Shown piece by piece: positions 10,989 to 22,556 of a stretch of DNA of 64,000 nucleotides; the first letter of the stretch is position 1; every line of letters begins with the position of its first letter. The notes beneath the pieces are model-generated. The model was given only the letters and a program-made list of their open reading frames with translations, had not been told where the DNA came from and did not search any database. Origin of the DNA: Megalobrama amblycephala (lineage: Eukaryota; Chordata; Actinopteri; Cypriniformes; Xenocyprididae); assembly GCF_018812025.1 (NCBI RefSeq), contig NC_063063.1, forward strand, positions 3,688,672 to 3,752,671. The letters are read 5' to 3'. A program made the translations under genes and the position numbers.

Positions 10989-12086
10989 TAGCCTGACGTG
11001 GTCATACTCAATTCTAGTCAGAATATGAGTCTGATACTGCTCCATTGGGCTTTGATTATGGGGGCGTATTTCAACCGATCCAGGAAAGACCTCAATTGGA
11101 TAGACCTACAACCAATCAGAGCTACAGAGTAAGTGACGTATGTTGAGAGACGCATAGTTGTCAACAGAACTCTTCTTAGCGACCATCGGGGCCAGCTGAT
11201 AAATCAAACTTTTGCCGAATCCCGTAGGAAGGACGGCAAAGACATCTTTCCCATCGACAAATGCCTTGATCGCGGTCCTCTGTTCCTCTTTTAAAATTAA
11301 TGCGCTGTCGATATCTTCTATAACGGACGCGATGGCGGAATCTACACATCTCAGTTCTTCAACAACAGCCATCATTGTTGTAAACTAATTGACCTTTCGC
11401 AAAGACTCGCCCCCTTAGTTACTGTTGCTTTGTCCGACAAGCCGTGGCGCTGTCACGCCACACAGAGTGGAAAATACATCGCGGAGCAAAGAGGAAACTG
11501 ACAATACATCGACAGACGAGACAGAGCAGGTTACTTATGATATTAAAGTCCCAGCTTTCAAACTGTGTAGTTATTAAAAAAAATTCAAACAATAAAAACC
11601 GTTTTGTGGCTCTTTAATGTGTTGTGACCATGATCGTGACAGATTGCTGTAGCGCCTCAGCTCAAGAGGCTCGTTAACTGATCATCTCTTCCTACTAGTC
11701 CATTTATAGCATCAAATAAACATGAATGAACATGAGAATGAATGTTGTTTCAAACGCGGAAAGACGTCAATATGCACAATTTTTCAAGTTTAACTCCACC
11801 GATGTTAATCTTCTAACTCCTGACTGCTTTGTCGGACAAAATGGCGGATGCGGCGTTCTGATTGGTTAGATCGCTTGTCAATCAAACTCCCCAAGCGCTC
11901 TTTGATGACGTGGGTGGTTACGTAACCGCAGATAGCCTGTCCATCATCGATTAAAGCCCGCCCTGGCAATTTGATTGGCTCGGCCTTCTGGGAGCCGAGC
12001 ATAATTACTCCACAATGGATCGAGTCCAGACCGAACTTCCCGTCCAAAAAATATTGTGGGCGGGGTTCGGGCTGGCACCCAGGCTA
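10989..12086 (-). mobile_element. 1.1-kb DNA transposon with 9-bp target duplication, carrying a helicase exon
   Basis: The ends are TAGCCTG (10989) and CAGGCTA (12086), short terminal inverted repeats. The element is flanked on both sides by GTAACGATA (10980-10988 and 12087-12095), a perfect 9-bp target duplication. A 9-bp duplication is typical of Mutator-like elements; Merlin gives 8-9 bp and hAT or Zisupton 8 bp. The inside is G+C-richer than the flanks and contains the first exon of a RecQ-like helicase on the minus strand. No transposase is present, so this copy is non-autonomous. Confidence 0.8.
11165..11375 (-). pseudogene. RecQ-like DNA helicase, first exon fragment
   Basis: Minus-strand frame from ATG at 11375. 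Helicase motif 0/Q-like (LKEEQRTAIKAF) is followed by Walker A (LPTGFGKS, residues ~51-58) and SLIYQLAPMVAKK. This is the N-terminal edge of the first RecA-like domain of a RecQ-family 3'-5' helicase. Similarity stops after about residue 70; the remaining codons to 11106 look like intron or element end. No motifs II-VI are present, so it cannot be a working helicase. It lies wholly inside the 10989-12086 element. Confidence 0.7.
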
Positions 12087-12217
12087 GTAACGATACATTC
12101 GGGTTACAGATGCTAGAATGCTTGTCTCTTCTATGTTTGTTTGTTGCAAAGATGTCTAATTATGATAATAAATTAAATATCTATTTAAATAATAAACATT
12201 AAATAATAACATGCTAT

Positions 12218-12348
<131 letters not shown>

Positions 12349-12359
12349 ATAAAAGTAAC

Positions 12360-12520
12360 TAGTAACGAGCTACTTGAGTAAGATTTTTATTGGATACTTT
12401 TTTACTCTTACTCAAGTAACTATTAGGATTATTACTTTCACTTTTACTTTGAGTAAATATTTCTATAAGTACTTGTACTTTTACTTGAGTACAGTTTTTG
12501 GATACTCTACCCACCTCTGG
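12360..12520 (-). mobile_element. hAT-type MITE, one end
   Basis: Read on the minus strand it begins CAGAGGTGGGTAGAGTA (end at 12519). It continues with alternating ACTT/AAGT stretches (ACTTGAGTA, AAGTAC), a layout common in fish hAT MITEs. The other end merges into the AT microsatellite, so only part remains. Confidence 0.6.
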
Positions 12521-12602
12521 TTCTTAAAGGCATACATCCACTTATTTAATATATCAATATATAAAGCAGTGAACTCATTACCTGTAGAATATTATTCTAC
12601 TG

Positions 12603-12605
12603 GGT

Positions 12606-12662
<57 letters not shown>
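12603..12662. repeat. (AT)n followed by poly-T
   Basis: About 16 AT units then a run of about 28 T. It may be the tail of a minus-strand retroposed fragment, but no body was recognised. Confidence 0.8.
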
Positions 12663-13940
12663 CCTTTGGGTACAATGTTTATGAATGGCTATGCTGCCTG
12701 ATGTGTTATTGTGTCCTATTTATATTTATTGTTGATGGAGCTATTCTGGTGTTTATTATTTTTTTGAAAGATCTCTTCTGGTGTCTTGGAAATCATTGTT
12801 GTGTATCTTGTGAGATATGTGATTTTACTCTTGTCATTCCTTAATTGTGACCTATTATAGACTTGAACTGAAGTTTGTGGACTAATTATCTGATTGTTTT
12901 AGTCATGATTGTAAACACCTGTGGATTTATAGTGCATTTTCTATATTATTATTGAGAGTGAATGAAATTGTTACACTGACGAAGGCGAAGAGCCGAAACG
13001 TTTGTCATCTTATCTCCTGTTTACTTAAATTAAAGTCTTTTTAGAGTGCAGACCTTTTCTGTATTCTTGATTTGATATATAGGTCTTGGCACCTGATTAG
13101 CTGGGAGAGCGCGGTGTTTTAATTTGTTTCTTTTTTTAAAATGGTTACTGTGATAGGGACCCGACCGGTCACAATGAGAATCACTCCAAGATGTAAATAA
13201 AGGAGCAATGTTGGTGTCCAAAAGATGTTTATTACAAACAAATGTGCAAAAATGTGCAAATAAATATGGTTAAGAGAAATGAAACATGTTATCAATACAA
13301 ACCGTCAGTGTAAGTTCTACCAGGAAGACTTTAATGCCACATCATTCATTCATTATAATAGGTCTGGCCAATCACTGCTTGACACCTAAGTATAAAAGCA
13401 CTGAATTCTCTGTTTCTCTCTTCGCTTCCCAGCATGGGAAATAGCTCACTTAAATTTCAACCTGACTTGATCGTACTCTATTAAATTAACTGACATTTTA
13501 ATTTAAAATCGTTCTGTGAACGATTGGGTAAATGATGCCCCTTCCGTGATGCACGCTTAATTTTTTTGTGATTGTGAAGGAAATAATCACATAGGAAATG
13601 TTACTGGTTGTTTGATTGTCCTACTACGATGTAAAAAATAATGATGGATAATACCACAGTGGTGCTTCTAAGTCCATGTCAGCCTATCATCCCGAATGTT
13701 CAATGAGCTGTCGCATCAACTACTCGATTTTAATCATCAGACACAAGTTTATTGCTATTTTCAAATTTCAAGAGTATACAGGTTTTCTCCTCATGAATTT
13801 TGTCTTCGAAATTTGCCTCTGCAGTCTGATTGAGGACTCTTGGTGCTTTCAAGTCACGTTGGAAAGATCATATTTACGAGCTGAACTAGGGTTTCCACCT
13901 TCAGTGTTGCAAAATAAATGACACCCATTCACAGGCAGGT
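12663..13940. other. Non-coding stretch with unclassified dispersed repeat pieces
   Basis: Contains the string GAAGAGCCGAAACG (near 12988), a motif seen in many vertebrate dispersed repeats. No gene, splice-supported exon or transposon end was confirmed up to the DIRS remnant. Confidence 0.4.
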
Positions 13941-13989
13941 GTGTTGGAGCTAAACTCCTTATTCGGCCTAGCATTGTCACCCCGCACAA

Positions 13990-14720
13990 AATGCGTGGCA
14001 TTCTTGTGTTGAACTATATAGACGACTGGCTCATTCTGGCTCAGTCAGATGGTGGTTTGACATCGAGATGTCGTTCTCAACCACATGAAAAAATTGGGGT
14101 TAAGGCTCAATTCCAAGAAAAATGTGCTTGTTCCAGCTCAGATGTCCACTTTTTTAGGAGTAGTGTGGGACTTGATATCGATGAGGGCAACGTATCGAGT
14201 CGATACTAGTAGCCGTAAACATGCTAAAGCTAGGCCAATCCATCACTGTGAAACAGTTTCAGAGACTGTTAGGCCTCATGGCGGCAGCGTCCAACGTAAT
14301 ACCTTTTGGCCTGTTGTACATGAGACCTTTGCAGTGGTGGCTCAGGACCAAAGGGTTTTCCCCGAGAGGCAACCCATTTCGCATGTTCAAGGTCACGCGG
14401 CAATGCCTTCATGCCTTGGACATGTGGAAGAATCGTTGGTTCCTGTCCCAAGGCCCGGTATGGGTTGGGGAGCGGTCCTGGATGGACACTCAGTACGAGA
14501 TCTGTGGAGGGGCCATCATCTCACTTGGCATATAAATTGTTTAGAGATGGTGGTAGTGTTTCTAGCTTTGAAACACTTCCTCCCAGACATTAAATGATCA
14601 CCATATTCTAGTTCATTCAGACAATACTTTGGTGGTGGCCTACATAAATCATCAAGGGGGTCTAAGATCACACCCACTTTGCAAACTGGCACATCAGATC
14701 CTCTTGTGAGCCCAGGGGAA
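13990..14720 (+). pseudogene. DIRS reverse transcriptase/RNase H fragment
   Basis: RT catalytic box YIDD in LNYIDDWLILAQ (about 14012-14047). Further pieces in three frames follow: GLRLNSKKN, TFLGVVWDL, VKQFQRLLGLMAAASN, LTWHINCLEMVVVF. The RNase H part (YINHQGG, near 14640-14660) is in yet another frame. At least three frameshifts occur between 14000 and 14650. It would have copied the element's RNA into DNA; it is now dead. Confidence 0.85.
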
Positions 14721-14756
14721 GCTTCTTTCATTGAGGGTATGTAGATCCCGGGGTCA

Positions 14757-15672
14757 ATGAATCAGGGAACAGACATCCTGTTGAGGCAGGGGCTCATAGA
14801 TGCTGGTCTCTCAACTGAGGTTGTAGAGATCATCCTTCAATCCAAAGCTCCATCCACAATGGAACTCTATGCTTTGAAATGGAAACTTTTCACTTCTTGG
14901 TGCGGAAACCATCAGCAAGACCCAGTTAACTCCTCGGTCAGTACAGTGCTGGAGTTTTTGCAGGAGCGGTTCTCTGCAGGGTTATCTCTGTCCACCTTAA
15001 AGGTGTATGTGGTGGCTATTTCTGCCTACCACTCTCATTTGAATGGTTGGTATCAGTTGGTAGAGACCCCCTAGTAGTTAGTTTCCTTTGTGGCACTTTG
15101 AGGCTAAGGCCTGCAGTTCATACGAGAGTACCATCATGGGATCTGGCTATTTCGGAAGGCCTTTCTTTGGCTCCCTTTGAGCCCATTAAAGAAGTATCTG
15201 TATTCCTCCTTGCGATTGATTATGTCTCTCAAGAGATTTGCACTTGATTGCGTCTCTTAAGAGAATTGGAGACCTGCAAGCCCTGTCAGTTTCTCCTTCA
15301 TGTTTAGACTTTGCTCCAGGAATGGTCAAAGCTTTTCTTCACCCTTGACCAGGGTTTCTTCATCTGCTTTGCCCTGTTAGGGCTCTAGATGCATATGTCT
15401 ACAGAGCTGCCCATGTGGCCAAAGTCAGACTGTTTGTCTGTTTTGGGTCACCAACAAAAGGGTGCCCTGCGTCTAAGCAGAGGATGAGCAATTGGATAGT
15501 TGAGGCTATCTCTCTTGCTCATGAGTCGGCCAGCCATCCATCACCTTTGGTGGTCCGACCCCATTCAACCAGATGTATGGCTGCTTCAAAAGCATTATTG
15601 TCAGGAGTTTCCCTTCAAGATGTGTGTGATGCTGCGGGGTGGTCTTCTCGCCATTCATCTGTGAGGTTTTAA
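14757..15672 (+). pseudogene. DIRS tyrosine recombinase (integrase), broken
   Basis: The core-binding part is readable at 14757-15074 (APSTMELYALKWKLFTSWC, then VLEFLQERFSAGLS). The middle lies in other frames (15047-15247) with a deletion. The catalytic end is at 15415-15672, with HSTRCMAASKALLSGVS and DAAGWSS. The codon following RF, where the nucleophilic Tyr is expected, is TAA (15670-15672). In intact elements this enzyme inserts the circular DNA copy without a target duplication. Confidence 0.85.
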
Positions 15673-15710
15673 AACTTAGACCTAGGGTCTACTCCTGGGA
15701 CGAGTGTGCT

Positions 15711-18700
15711 TTTTTTTTGTTTATTTGTTTATTTATATGGATCCCATTAGCTGAAAGTCTCTGCAATCAGCTAGTCTTCCTGGGGTCCATTCTAAAATGT
15801 TACATTACAACAACAACATTTCAATCATCACAGTAAATAAAATATACACATATACACATTATACATACACACACTCATACATACATACAATCTGGTTTCG
15901 GTCCATAACAGGACAAGACATAAATACAATATGATTTATAATTACATTAATCAAGACATATAAGAACCTACATCAACACATAACACCTTAGACTACTTTT
16001 AAATGACAGCTTATTACAAAGCTGATCAACTACAATGGGAATGTTATTCCAGATGACAATAGCTCTATACAGGACAGTTTTCTTCATAAAATTAGTTTTT
16101 GGATAGCCTGTTTGCCTTTCTGGTGTTATGATTATGCACAGAGTTACAGTACACTATTTGATTAAACAGAAAAATAGGCATTTTCATTGTCAATGTGTTA
16201 TATATCATGGTGTTTAAAGTAACTATTATTCTTTGGTTTAAAGTGAGCCATGAAAGAGTAGAATACATCTGATCTCTACTTGTTTTAATTGAGCAGCCCA
16301 GAACAAGTCTTGCTGCTTTATTTTGCACAACTTGTATTTTTGTCAAGTCCTTTTTAGATGCAGAAGACCACACCTCAGTGCAGTATGACGTGACATAATT
16401 TTAATGACTCTGTAACTATTTTTAAAGTGTCCTGATTCACATAATGACAAAATTTTTTAGTTACAGCAATGACACGTCCCATTCTGTTAACGATAGTATT
16501 TATGTGTTCTTTCCAATTAAGACTACTATCCAGGCACGTGCACACATAGACATAAAAGGGGGCTTGAACCCCTGCCCTTTTTCTTCCTCGAGAGAAAGTG
16601 GCCTTTTTTCTGGGGTGCTTTTTTTTTTTAATAAATGAATAATTATTACTGTTTGCGCACAGCTTCCCTGTCAAAAATATATTTACTGAATAAAATAAAT
16701 AAATAAATAAATACTATATCAGTGCGGCTTTGTCGAGTTCAGCTGCCCTCCCTCCGCGACACGCCATTTATTCCCGCACGCACGCGCGCGCGCGCCCCAC
16801 CTCGTGTTTGCTGCTGGCTGAAAATTTGTGACAACTATTCCCGGGAAAATACAATTGCTGTCTGGCGATGAGAAGCGAAAAAGAAAAAAGCCCTAGATGG
16901 ATCCATCCCGTGCATTTCTTTTAGGTATCCTATATATGTTCACAAACATAAATTTGTGAAACTATTGTGAAACTATTTATGGGTGAGATTATTTATACGT
17001 TTAACGCCGTGTTAATAGTTTGACCACCAGCAACGCATCTGCCTGATTTGATACTAATGTAATTTATGTCATATTATAATATTTTAATGTGCTATGCATT
17101 GCGTTTTGAACCATGTTAAAGATATCTGTAGGGCTGTCAATACCAGAAGAGGAGCATCCATGAACCGCATTATTAGACAGTTTTCTAAGGATGCACGATT
17201 TATTAAAACTATTTAAAAACCATAATACAGCATTACATAATGCTATTCATAAATCTACGCTTACACAGGAGAATACATCAATAAAAGTGGCATGTAGCAT
17301 TTCTATCAAAAAAAAAAAAAAAGTGGCCAAATATTTTTATTTAACTAATAATAATATATTTTTAATCATGGTGGTTGGCTTTGATCGTGGATTTGATCAT
17401 GCTGTGCTGTGTAACAACAAAAATCAGCAGGCTTTTGGCGCCTTCTGCAGGCATTTGTTATAATATATAATGTATTTATAACATTTCTGGGGAAAAAACT
17501 CTTGATGTGTTTAAATTTGCAGATTAGCTTGTTTTGGTTAATTTAGAAGAAGTCTACAGATGCAAACAGATGGATGGTAGTAGGCTTAAAATAAACACCA
17601 TTTAAATGTGTAGGGTTAGGGTTAAGTTTTCTTTCCATTAGAGTAAAAGACATGGCAGGAAAAATGGACCAAAATCTTAAAATTGTCCACTACATGAAAG
17701 AAGTATTCCAGTAACACCAAAAGAATTAAAACGATTTATTGATTTGTGCAAATAAACAAATTATTAGTGAAACTATGTCCCTCTCCTTGGTGTAGTAATT
17801 TATTCTATATATATAGCTACTTGAAAATAGTAGTGTAGAAAACATGCAGATTGTGGCATAATTTCCTTTGCTGTTGCTCTTGTGATAAACCTAGAGAATA
17901 CTAAAGAAGACCATGGTCTCTGTGTGAACTAATTATTTTGTAGAAATCTGAACAATTGCGTGAGTGTGAAGGAATTAAAATAAATTGGTAAGGAAGTCAG
18001 AGTTGACTTAATATATTTAAGTGTTTATTATTTTTTTTAAATAAATAATTATGAGAAGTGCCCTTTTTTCCACTTGAGCCCCTGCCTCCCAAAATGTCTG
18101 TGCACGTCCCTGCTACTATCAATAACCAAACCCAACAGTTTGGCCTTTTCTACTTGTTGTATTCTTTGCCTGGCTATATGTAACTTTAATTCCGATCCAA
18201 GCCTCAATTTTTGTTTTGATCCAATAATCATACTTTTAGTTTTGGATATATTTAAGACTAATTTGTTTCCGCTAACCCACTCATACACCGAATCCAATTC
18301 TCTAGACAGAACATGATTAAGTTTGTCACATGAGTCTGCAGCATAGTAAACAGTTGAGTCATCTGCAAACATTGTCATTGATGCTTTTTTGACAGTTAAG
18401 GGTCAATCATTAATAAAAATAGAAAACAAAAGAGGACCCAAATAACTTGCTTGAGGTAACCACATATTAAACCTTTATAATTAGATAAAGAACCATTGTA
18501 AAAAAAACCCCACTAAGTTCTGTGGGAAAGATAACTTTTCATCAGTGCAACAGCAGGAGTGAAGCCGGAGCTCTTCAATTTCTCAATTAAAATATGATGG
18601 TCTATTATATCAAAAGCGGCACTGAAGTCCAACATGAAGTCCACAGTAATTAAAGTCTTGTGTTCCAAAACCTTTTCTTAAATTACTAACTTTATTTGTA

Positions 18701-18970
18701 AAATAATTATTAAAATAGTCTGCAATATCTTTGGATTCTGTTATAAAACCTCCATCAGACTCTACAAAAGAAGGGGATGCATTTCTATTTCTACCCATAA
18801 TTTCATTTAGGATATTCGAAAGCTTTTTGCCATCATGTTTAACACTGTCAATTCTGTTTTTGTAGTACACTTTCTTTTTCCTTTTATTCATTTTAGTATC
18901 TTGGTTCCTTAATTTACAATATTTTAATCTGTCCTCTAAAAAAAAGGAAACTATAAAGCTAACAAACAGT
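15711..18970 (-). mobile_element. LINE on the minus strand, inserted in the DIRS element and split by a hAT element
   Basis: Non-LTR reverse transcriptase pieces read right to left. A spacer domain lies at 18891-18610 (VYYKNRIDSVKHDGKKLS). GPLLF is near 18430 and the catalytic FADD (MTMFADDSTVYY) near 18370. The C-terminal domain is at 16373-16092 (VVQNKAARLVLGCS). The A-rich 3' end lies at 15711-15740. The two halves are 15711-16530 and 18121-18970, separated by the hAT element. Frameshifts and a missing 5' end make it inactive. The clade is uncertain (I/Nimb- or Jockey-like). Confidence 0.75.
16531..18112. mobile_element. hAT-type non-autonomous DNA transposon inside the LINE
   Basis: The 8-bp target duplication CTACTATC stands at 16523-16530 and 18113-18120. 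The terminal inverted repeats are CAGGCACGTGCACA at the left and, in reverse complement, CAGGGACGTGCACA at the right. The subterminal parts also match imperfectly in inverted orientation (CCCCTGCC, AAGTGG...TTTTTTC). An 8-bp duplication with CAGG ends is the hAT signature. No transposase frame was recognised in its 1,582 bp. Confidence 0.85.
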
Positions 18971-19350
18971 TGTGCACAATTGGTTTCACACAGACTGGCA
19001 CTTGTCAGTATGGCGGCATGTGTTTAAACGTCCCCACAGCGTCAAAACTATGATGCAGCATGAGTGTCCTTGAAAGGGAACGTCTCAGGTTGTAACCATG
19101 GTTCTCTGAAAAGGGAACTAGACGCTGTGTCGTGTTGACATACTTCCTGCATGCCTGTGATCACCTTGCTTCAGCCTTTTCAGAAGCTAACGCTGTTTGG
19201 TTTGAGTATGCTTTATGGTTTCCTGGTCAATGACGTTCTGTCATGCCATTGGACTTTACAAGCTTCTTCCCGGGTTGGTGACATCATAAACCATGCAAAA
19301 CACTGCCCCCGGGAACACACAACAAAGTGGGCGAGGCCATGTTGCTCAGC
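18971..19350 (+). mobile_element. 3' end of the DIRS1-like element
   Basis: After the LINE the sequence returns to DIRS type: GTCAGTATGGCGGCATG, a stretch around AAAGGGAACGTCTCAGG and its near inverse GGGAACTAGACGCTGTG. This GAACGTCTC/GAGACG pairing is typical of zebrafish-type DIRS ends. The exact right edge is not clear. Confidence 0.6.
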
Positions 19351-19640
19351 ATAATGGAAGCGGAAGAGTTGTGTACACCAGACGCGAGCGACATGTCAAA
19401 AGATAATATAACCCATTATAATCTGTGATATTTTCTACACTGGATGCGCCGTGGAAGACAGCTTCCAGAATCTACACAAGTTTAATGCTGGATTTGCACA
19501 AAGGCTATTACTGAAAGATGAAGCAGTTCCTACTTTAAAAGCATAAGCTGCTGTTTATTGGCTTCAACTGTAAGTATGTTTTATTGTTTGTACATGTCTT
19601 TTAAATGTATAGTTCTGTTGCTATTTTTTGGTTGCATCAA
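19351..19640. other. Short non-coding stretch
   Basis: No open frame with domain similarity and no repeat end recognised. Confidence 0.4.
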
Positions 19641-20145
19641 CACTCAAAAAATTGTTGTTAGTTTCACTCAAACCACCCTTGTTCACATTACTTAAACTCA
19701 TGTAACTACATGACCGTAATTTAACTGTGTTGTTTCTACTAAAATTGAGTATTGTCAGCTTTACTTAGTGTTTGTTCAGTCAACTTAACATTGCTGTGTG
19801 AAACGCACACATTATTGTTGACACAACTAACTGTGCAGTGGATCCGTAGTTCCCAGCATGCTTTGCAAGGGACTGCATTAGGAGAGTAAATTTAGGGATT
19901 AAAGTGTTATTTTATGTGTTTTTCAGTAAAGGGAAAGATGTTGTTAGTTTATGTTAGTGTTTAATGTTTAGTTATGTTGGACATTTAGAGTAGTTTCTGT
20001 AATGTTTTTGAATTTGAATTGGTTACCATCATGCAGAAGAGTGTCGCCTGTGTTTAGGCTGTGCACACTCATATACGCATGCTTATAGGATGAAATTCCT
20101 GCTCTCAGTTCAATTGAGTTTGTTCAATTAGCTATTTTTTGAGTG
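19641..20145. mobile_element. MITE with CACTCAAAAAAT termini
   Basis: Starts CACTCAAAAAAT and ends ATTTTTTGAGTG, a 12-bp perfect inverted repeat enclosing 505 bp. Subterminal TTTCACTCAAA and similar strings suggest an old palindromic design. No clear target duplication was found and there is no coding capacity. Confidence 0.6.
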
Positions 20146-20205
20146 CATTTTGGGGTGAGGGGCTGCATTCTGATATGTTGTATCCTTTTTATTTAAATGA
20201 TTATT

Positions 20206-20232
20206 CAAAAAAAAAAAAAAAAAAAAAAAAAA
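20206..20232. repeat. Poly-A run
   Basis: About 27 A in a row, flanked by unique AT-rich DNA. Confidence 0.9.
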
Positions 20233-20519
20233 GTGAAATGAGTAAACAAAGACCAATGTGTTTTTGCTTCACTAGCCAGTTAGCTGTATTCTATTGCATA
20301 CTTCTCCAACAAACTTCTATGTTGATAGACAAACAGTTGTTCATGTTATAAATTAAACGCTACCTTTACAAAAATGCTACTACTCAGTCATGTATTCGGC
20401 TATAGTAAAGCTTTAATCAGGATAAAACTGTATATTGAAAGCTAACAAACAGGAGTGACAGCATATCTAAAAACTTTGACACAAATACAAAATGAAATAA
20501 CATTCATAAACGTCCTTTA

Positions 20520-20940
20520 AAAGCCGTGATTGCAGAGGTTCTGCTTGACCCTCTTCATCTGGATCTGATTCAGGCTCAATTTGATACAGCAATATAGACG
20601 CCATTATTTACATTTCCACTGAAGCACATGTAGCAACTAATGGTAAAGGGCGTGGCATTTCCGGACACTTCAGCAAATCACAATACACTGGGCCAGCTAC
20701 CAGCCTACTAACCAATCTGAGCACATTGCATATTTCGAGGGAGTGGCTTCATAGAACCAGGAAGTCAAATGAGCCATTCAAATGACAATGGAAACAGAGG
20801 TGTAGAATGAAGGTAAAATATAATTTATATAAAATATAAAAAAACCCCGAAGCATTAAGACATGTTAGACTGCGCCCCAAAAACACAATCAGTGAACACA
20901 ATCAGTGAACACAAAACACTGAACCACCCCTTTAATAAAA
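20520..20940. repeat. Dispersed repeat, same family as 48200-48600
   Basis: Shares GGCTTCATAGAACCAGGAAG and GACAATGGAAACAG with near-matching strings at 48421-48472, in the same orientation, and both copies end in an A-rich stretch and ACCCCTTTAA or GACCTTTAA. Probably a non-autonomous DNA transposon. A 13-bp direct repeat (AACACAATCAGTG) lies at 20882-20907. Confidence 0.6.
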
Positions 20941-21194
20941 TATGTTATAAAGGAATTAATACATTATGACACATTTAATTAATAAAAATTCATATATTAC
21001 TTAATCTATTATTCATATAAAGAAACTTTATTAGTTGTTGATGCAGTAATCATTAATTAATGGTTTAGTTCTTCATGAGTCATACATTAAAACATCATTA
21101 TCTGTGCATTAGTTAAGCATGAGTTAATGCATATTAGTGCACCTGTATTGTAAAGTGTTACCGATTGTTTTTATGTGTGCGAAATTTGAGACTA

Positions 21195-21480
21195 TTTAAA
21201 CGCCATACACGAAGGCCACCATATGCCATGTTACGCAAAGGCCATGATAGACCTAGCTATGAGAAGGGCCATGATAGGAAGCATTATGCAAAAGGCCACA
21301 ATAGGCCACTTATATGAATAAAACATTGAAAGGCCATGATAGGCCAATTTTGTATGATAGGCTGGGTAACATAAGACGATATTAATCATTCTTCACCTGA
21401 TAACCATGATAGGCTGCGTTATGCAAAAGGCCCTGATAGGCCGTGCTATGTGAAGGGTCTCAATATGCCAATTATGTGAA
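21195..21480. repeat. Degenerate minisatellite with core GGCCATGATAGGC
   Basis: At least eight imperfect copies of AAGGCCATGATAGGCC-like units, spaced about 25-50 bp and joined by variable TTATGCAAA or TATGTGAA pieces. No coding frame. Confidence 0.75.
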
Positions 21481-21840
21481 TAGTTATGTTAATAGTTAAT
21501 ACAGTTATGTAAAGGGACGTGATTGTGAAGACCGAAGCCAAAAATATAGTAGAAAAATGAATGAAACCACCACCAGTAGCTAGTGAAGAAAAACATACCT
21601 TGATTATTACTTGAAAGTGCCTGCTGAGCATTTGAGTTATTTTTTAGAAAGAACTTTCATGTATTACAGCCTATCGTGTCGTTCCAATAAATCCACTGTA
21701 TAGATTCCACCAGTGAAGCGTACTTGTCATAATGACATAGTCCACAAGACTGAGTGAAGTTTGTGAGGGCATCAAATGCATCAAAAAGTTTAGAAATTCT
21801 TAGAAGAAACTGAAATAGAAATAGAAATTTGAGCAGAAAA

Positions 21841-22511
21841 TGTCAGAAAGCCTGTCCTCGGAACTAATGTTTTAGTTGTTGTTTCCTGTACGTCCCGTTA
21901 TTAGCGACGCACACTGGTAGAAGATGCCTGTTAATCCATGTTTATGCTGCTATTATGCTCTGTGTAATGCGTTCATGCAATAACTGTAAGTACTGTTATG
22001 CCTTTATCTCTAATTAGTATATGTTGTGCATGTGATTGGTAATTGCTGATGTTTATATTGTTCGAGTTTACCGTTTATTTCGGACGTAATTTGCCGATCT
22101 AAATCTGCTGAGTCATCAACATCCGCTCTAGTGTTACGAGCCGATACAGCGAATGTTTGTTTATATAATTGCTTACAGCATAATATTCAGTCTAGTACTG
22201 TATTTTTGTTATCTTTATTGTGATTATTAATATAGACATATGTTTAATATATTTTTGGTACTATGTTACTGAGTAATTAGTGTAATGAGACATGCAAGTT
22301 ATATGAATATTATTGTAAATTTATTTCTCTTTATTTCCTTTGTAGACCATATAATATCACAGCTGCATACCTCAGATGCATATTCAAGACTGTAAATAAA
22401 TGCCTCATTATCAAGAATCTCTTCTCCACTCCTGATTCTCTGACCGGAATCTGATCCATATTTGGCCGCCTCAATCAGCTAAAAACTTAATTGTAGTGGG
22501 GCTTCGCTACA
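21841..22511 (+). repeat. BEL/Pao 5' LTR
   Basis: 671 bp, TG...CA ends, with a polyadenylation signal AATAAA at about 22396 and no difference seen from the 3' LTR. A likely splice-site-like string (CTTTGTAGACC) is present near 22342, but its use is unknown. Confidence 0.97.
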
Positions 22512-22517
22512 TTATTA

Positions 22518-22536
22518 TGGTCCTTCGAGCCGGATT
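22518..22536 (+). promoter_or_regulatory. Primer binding site, tRNA-Tyr
   Basis: TGGTCCTTCGAGCCGGATT, six bases after the LTR. It is the complement of the CCA-tailed 3' end of eukaryotic tRNA-Tyr (…CTCGAAGGACCA). Confidence 0.85.
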
Positions 22537-22556
22537 GAGTGCAAGCTCAAACCAGT

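Larger units (their letters stand above)
13945..15710 (+). mobile_element. DIRS1-like tyrosine-recombinase retrotransposon, degenerate
   Basis: From left to right come the end of the RT palm region, an RNase H region and a tyrosine recombinase, the DIRS order. The 5' half (gag-like ORF and first part of RT) is missing. A deletion near 13998 joins CACAAAATGCGT to GGCATTC. Several frameshifts split the coding sequence. The body is interrupted at 15711 by a LINE, and its 3' end resumes near 18975. Confidence 0.85.

Noticed and set aside
11805..12047. 80-codon minus-strand frame in the 9-bp-duplication element
   Set aside because: It lies upstream of the helicase ATG, in the element's terminal region; no similarity recognised.
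12374..12844. 156-codon open frame on the + strand
   Set aside because: It runs through a hAT MITE end, an AT microsatellite and a poly-T run; composition is hydrophobic by chance and no domain is visible.
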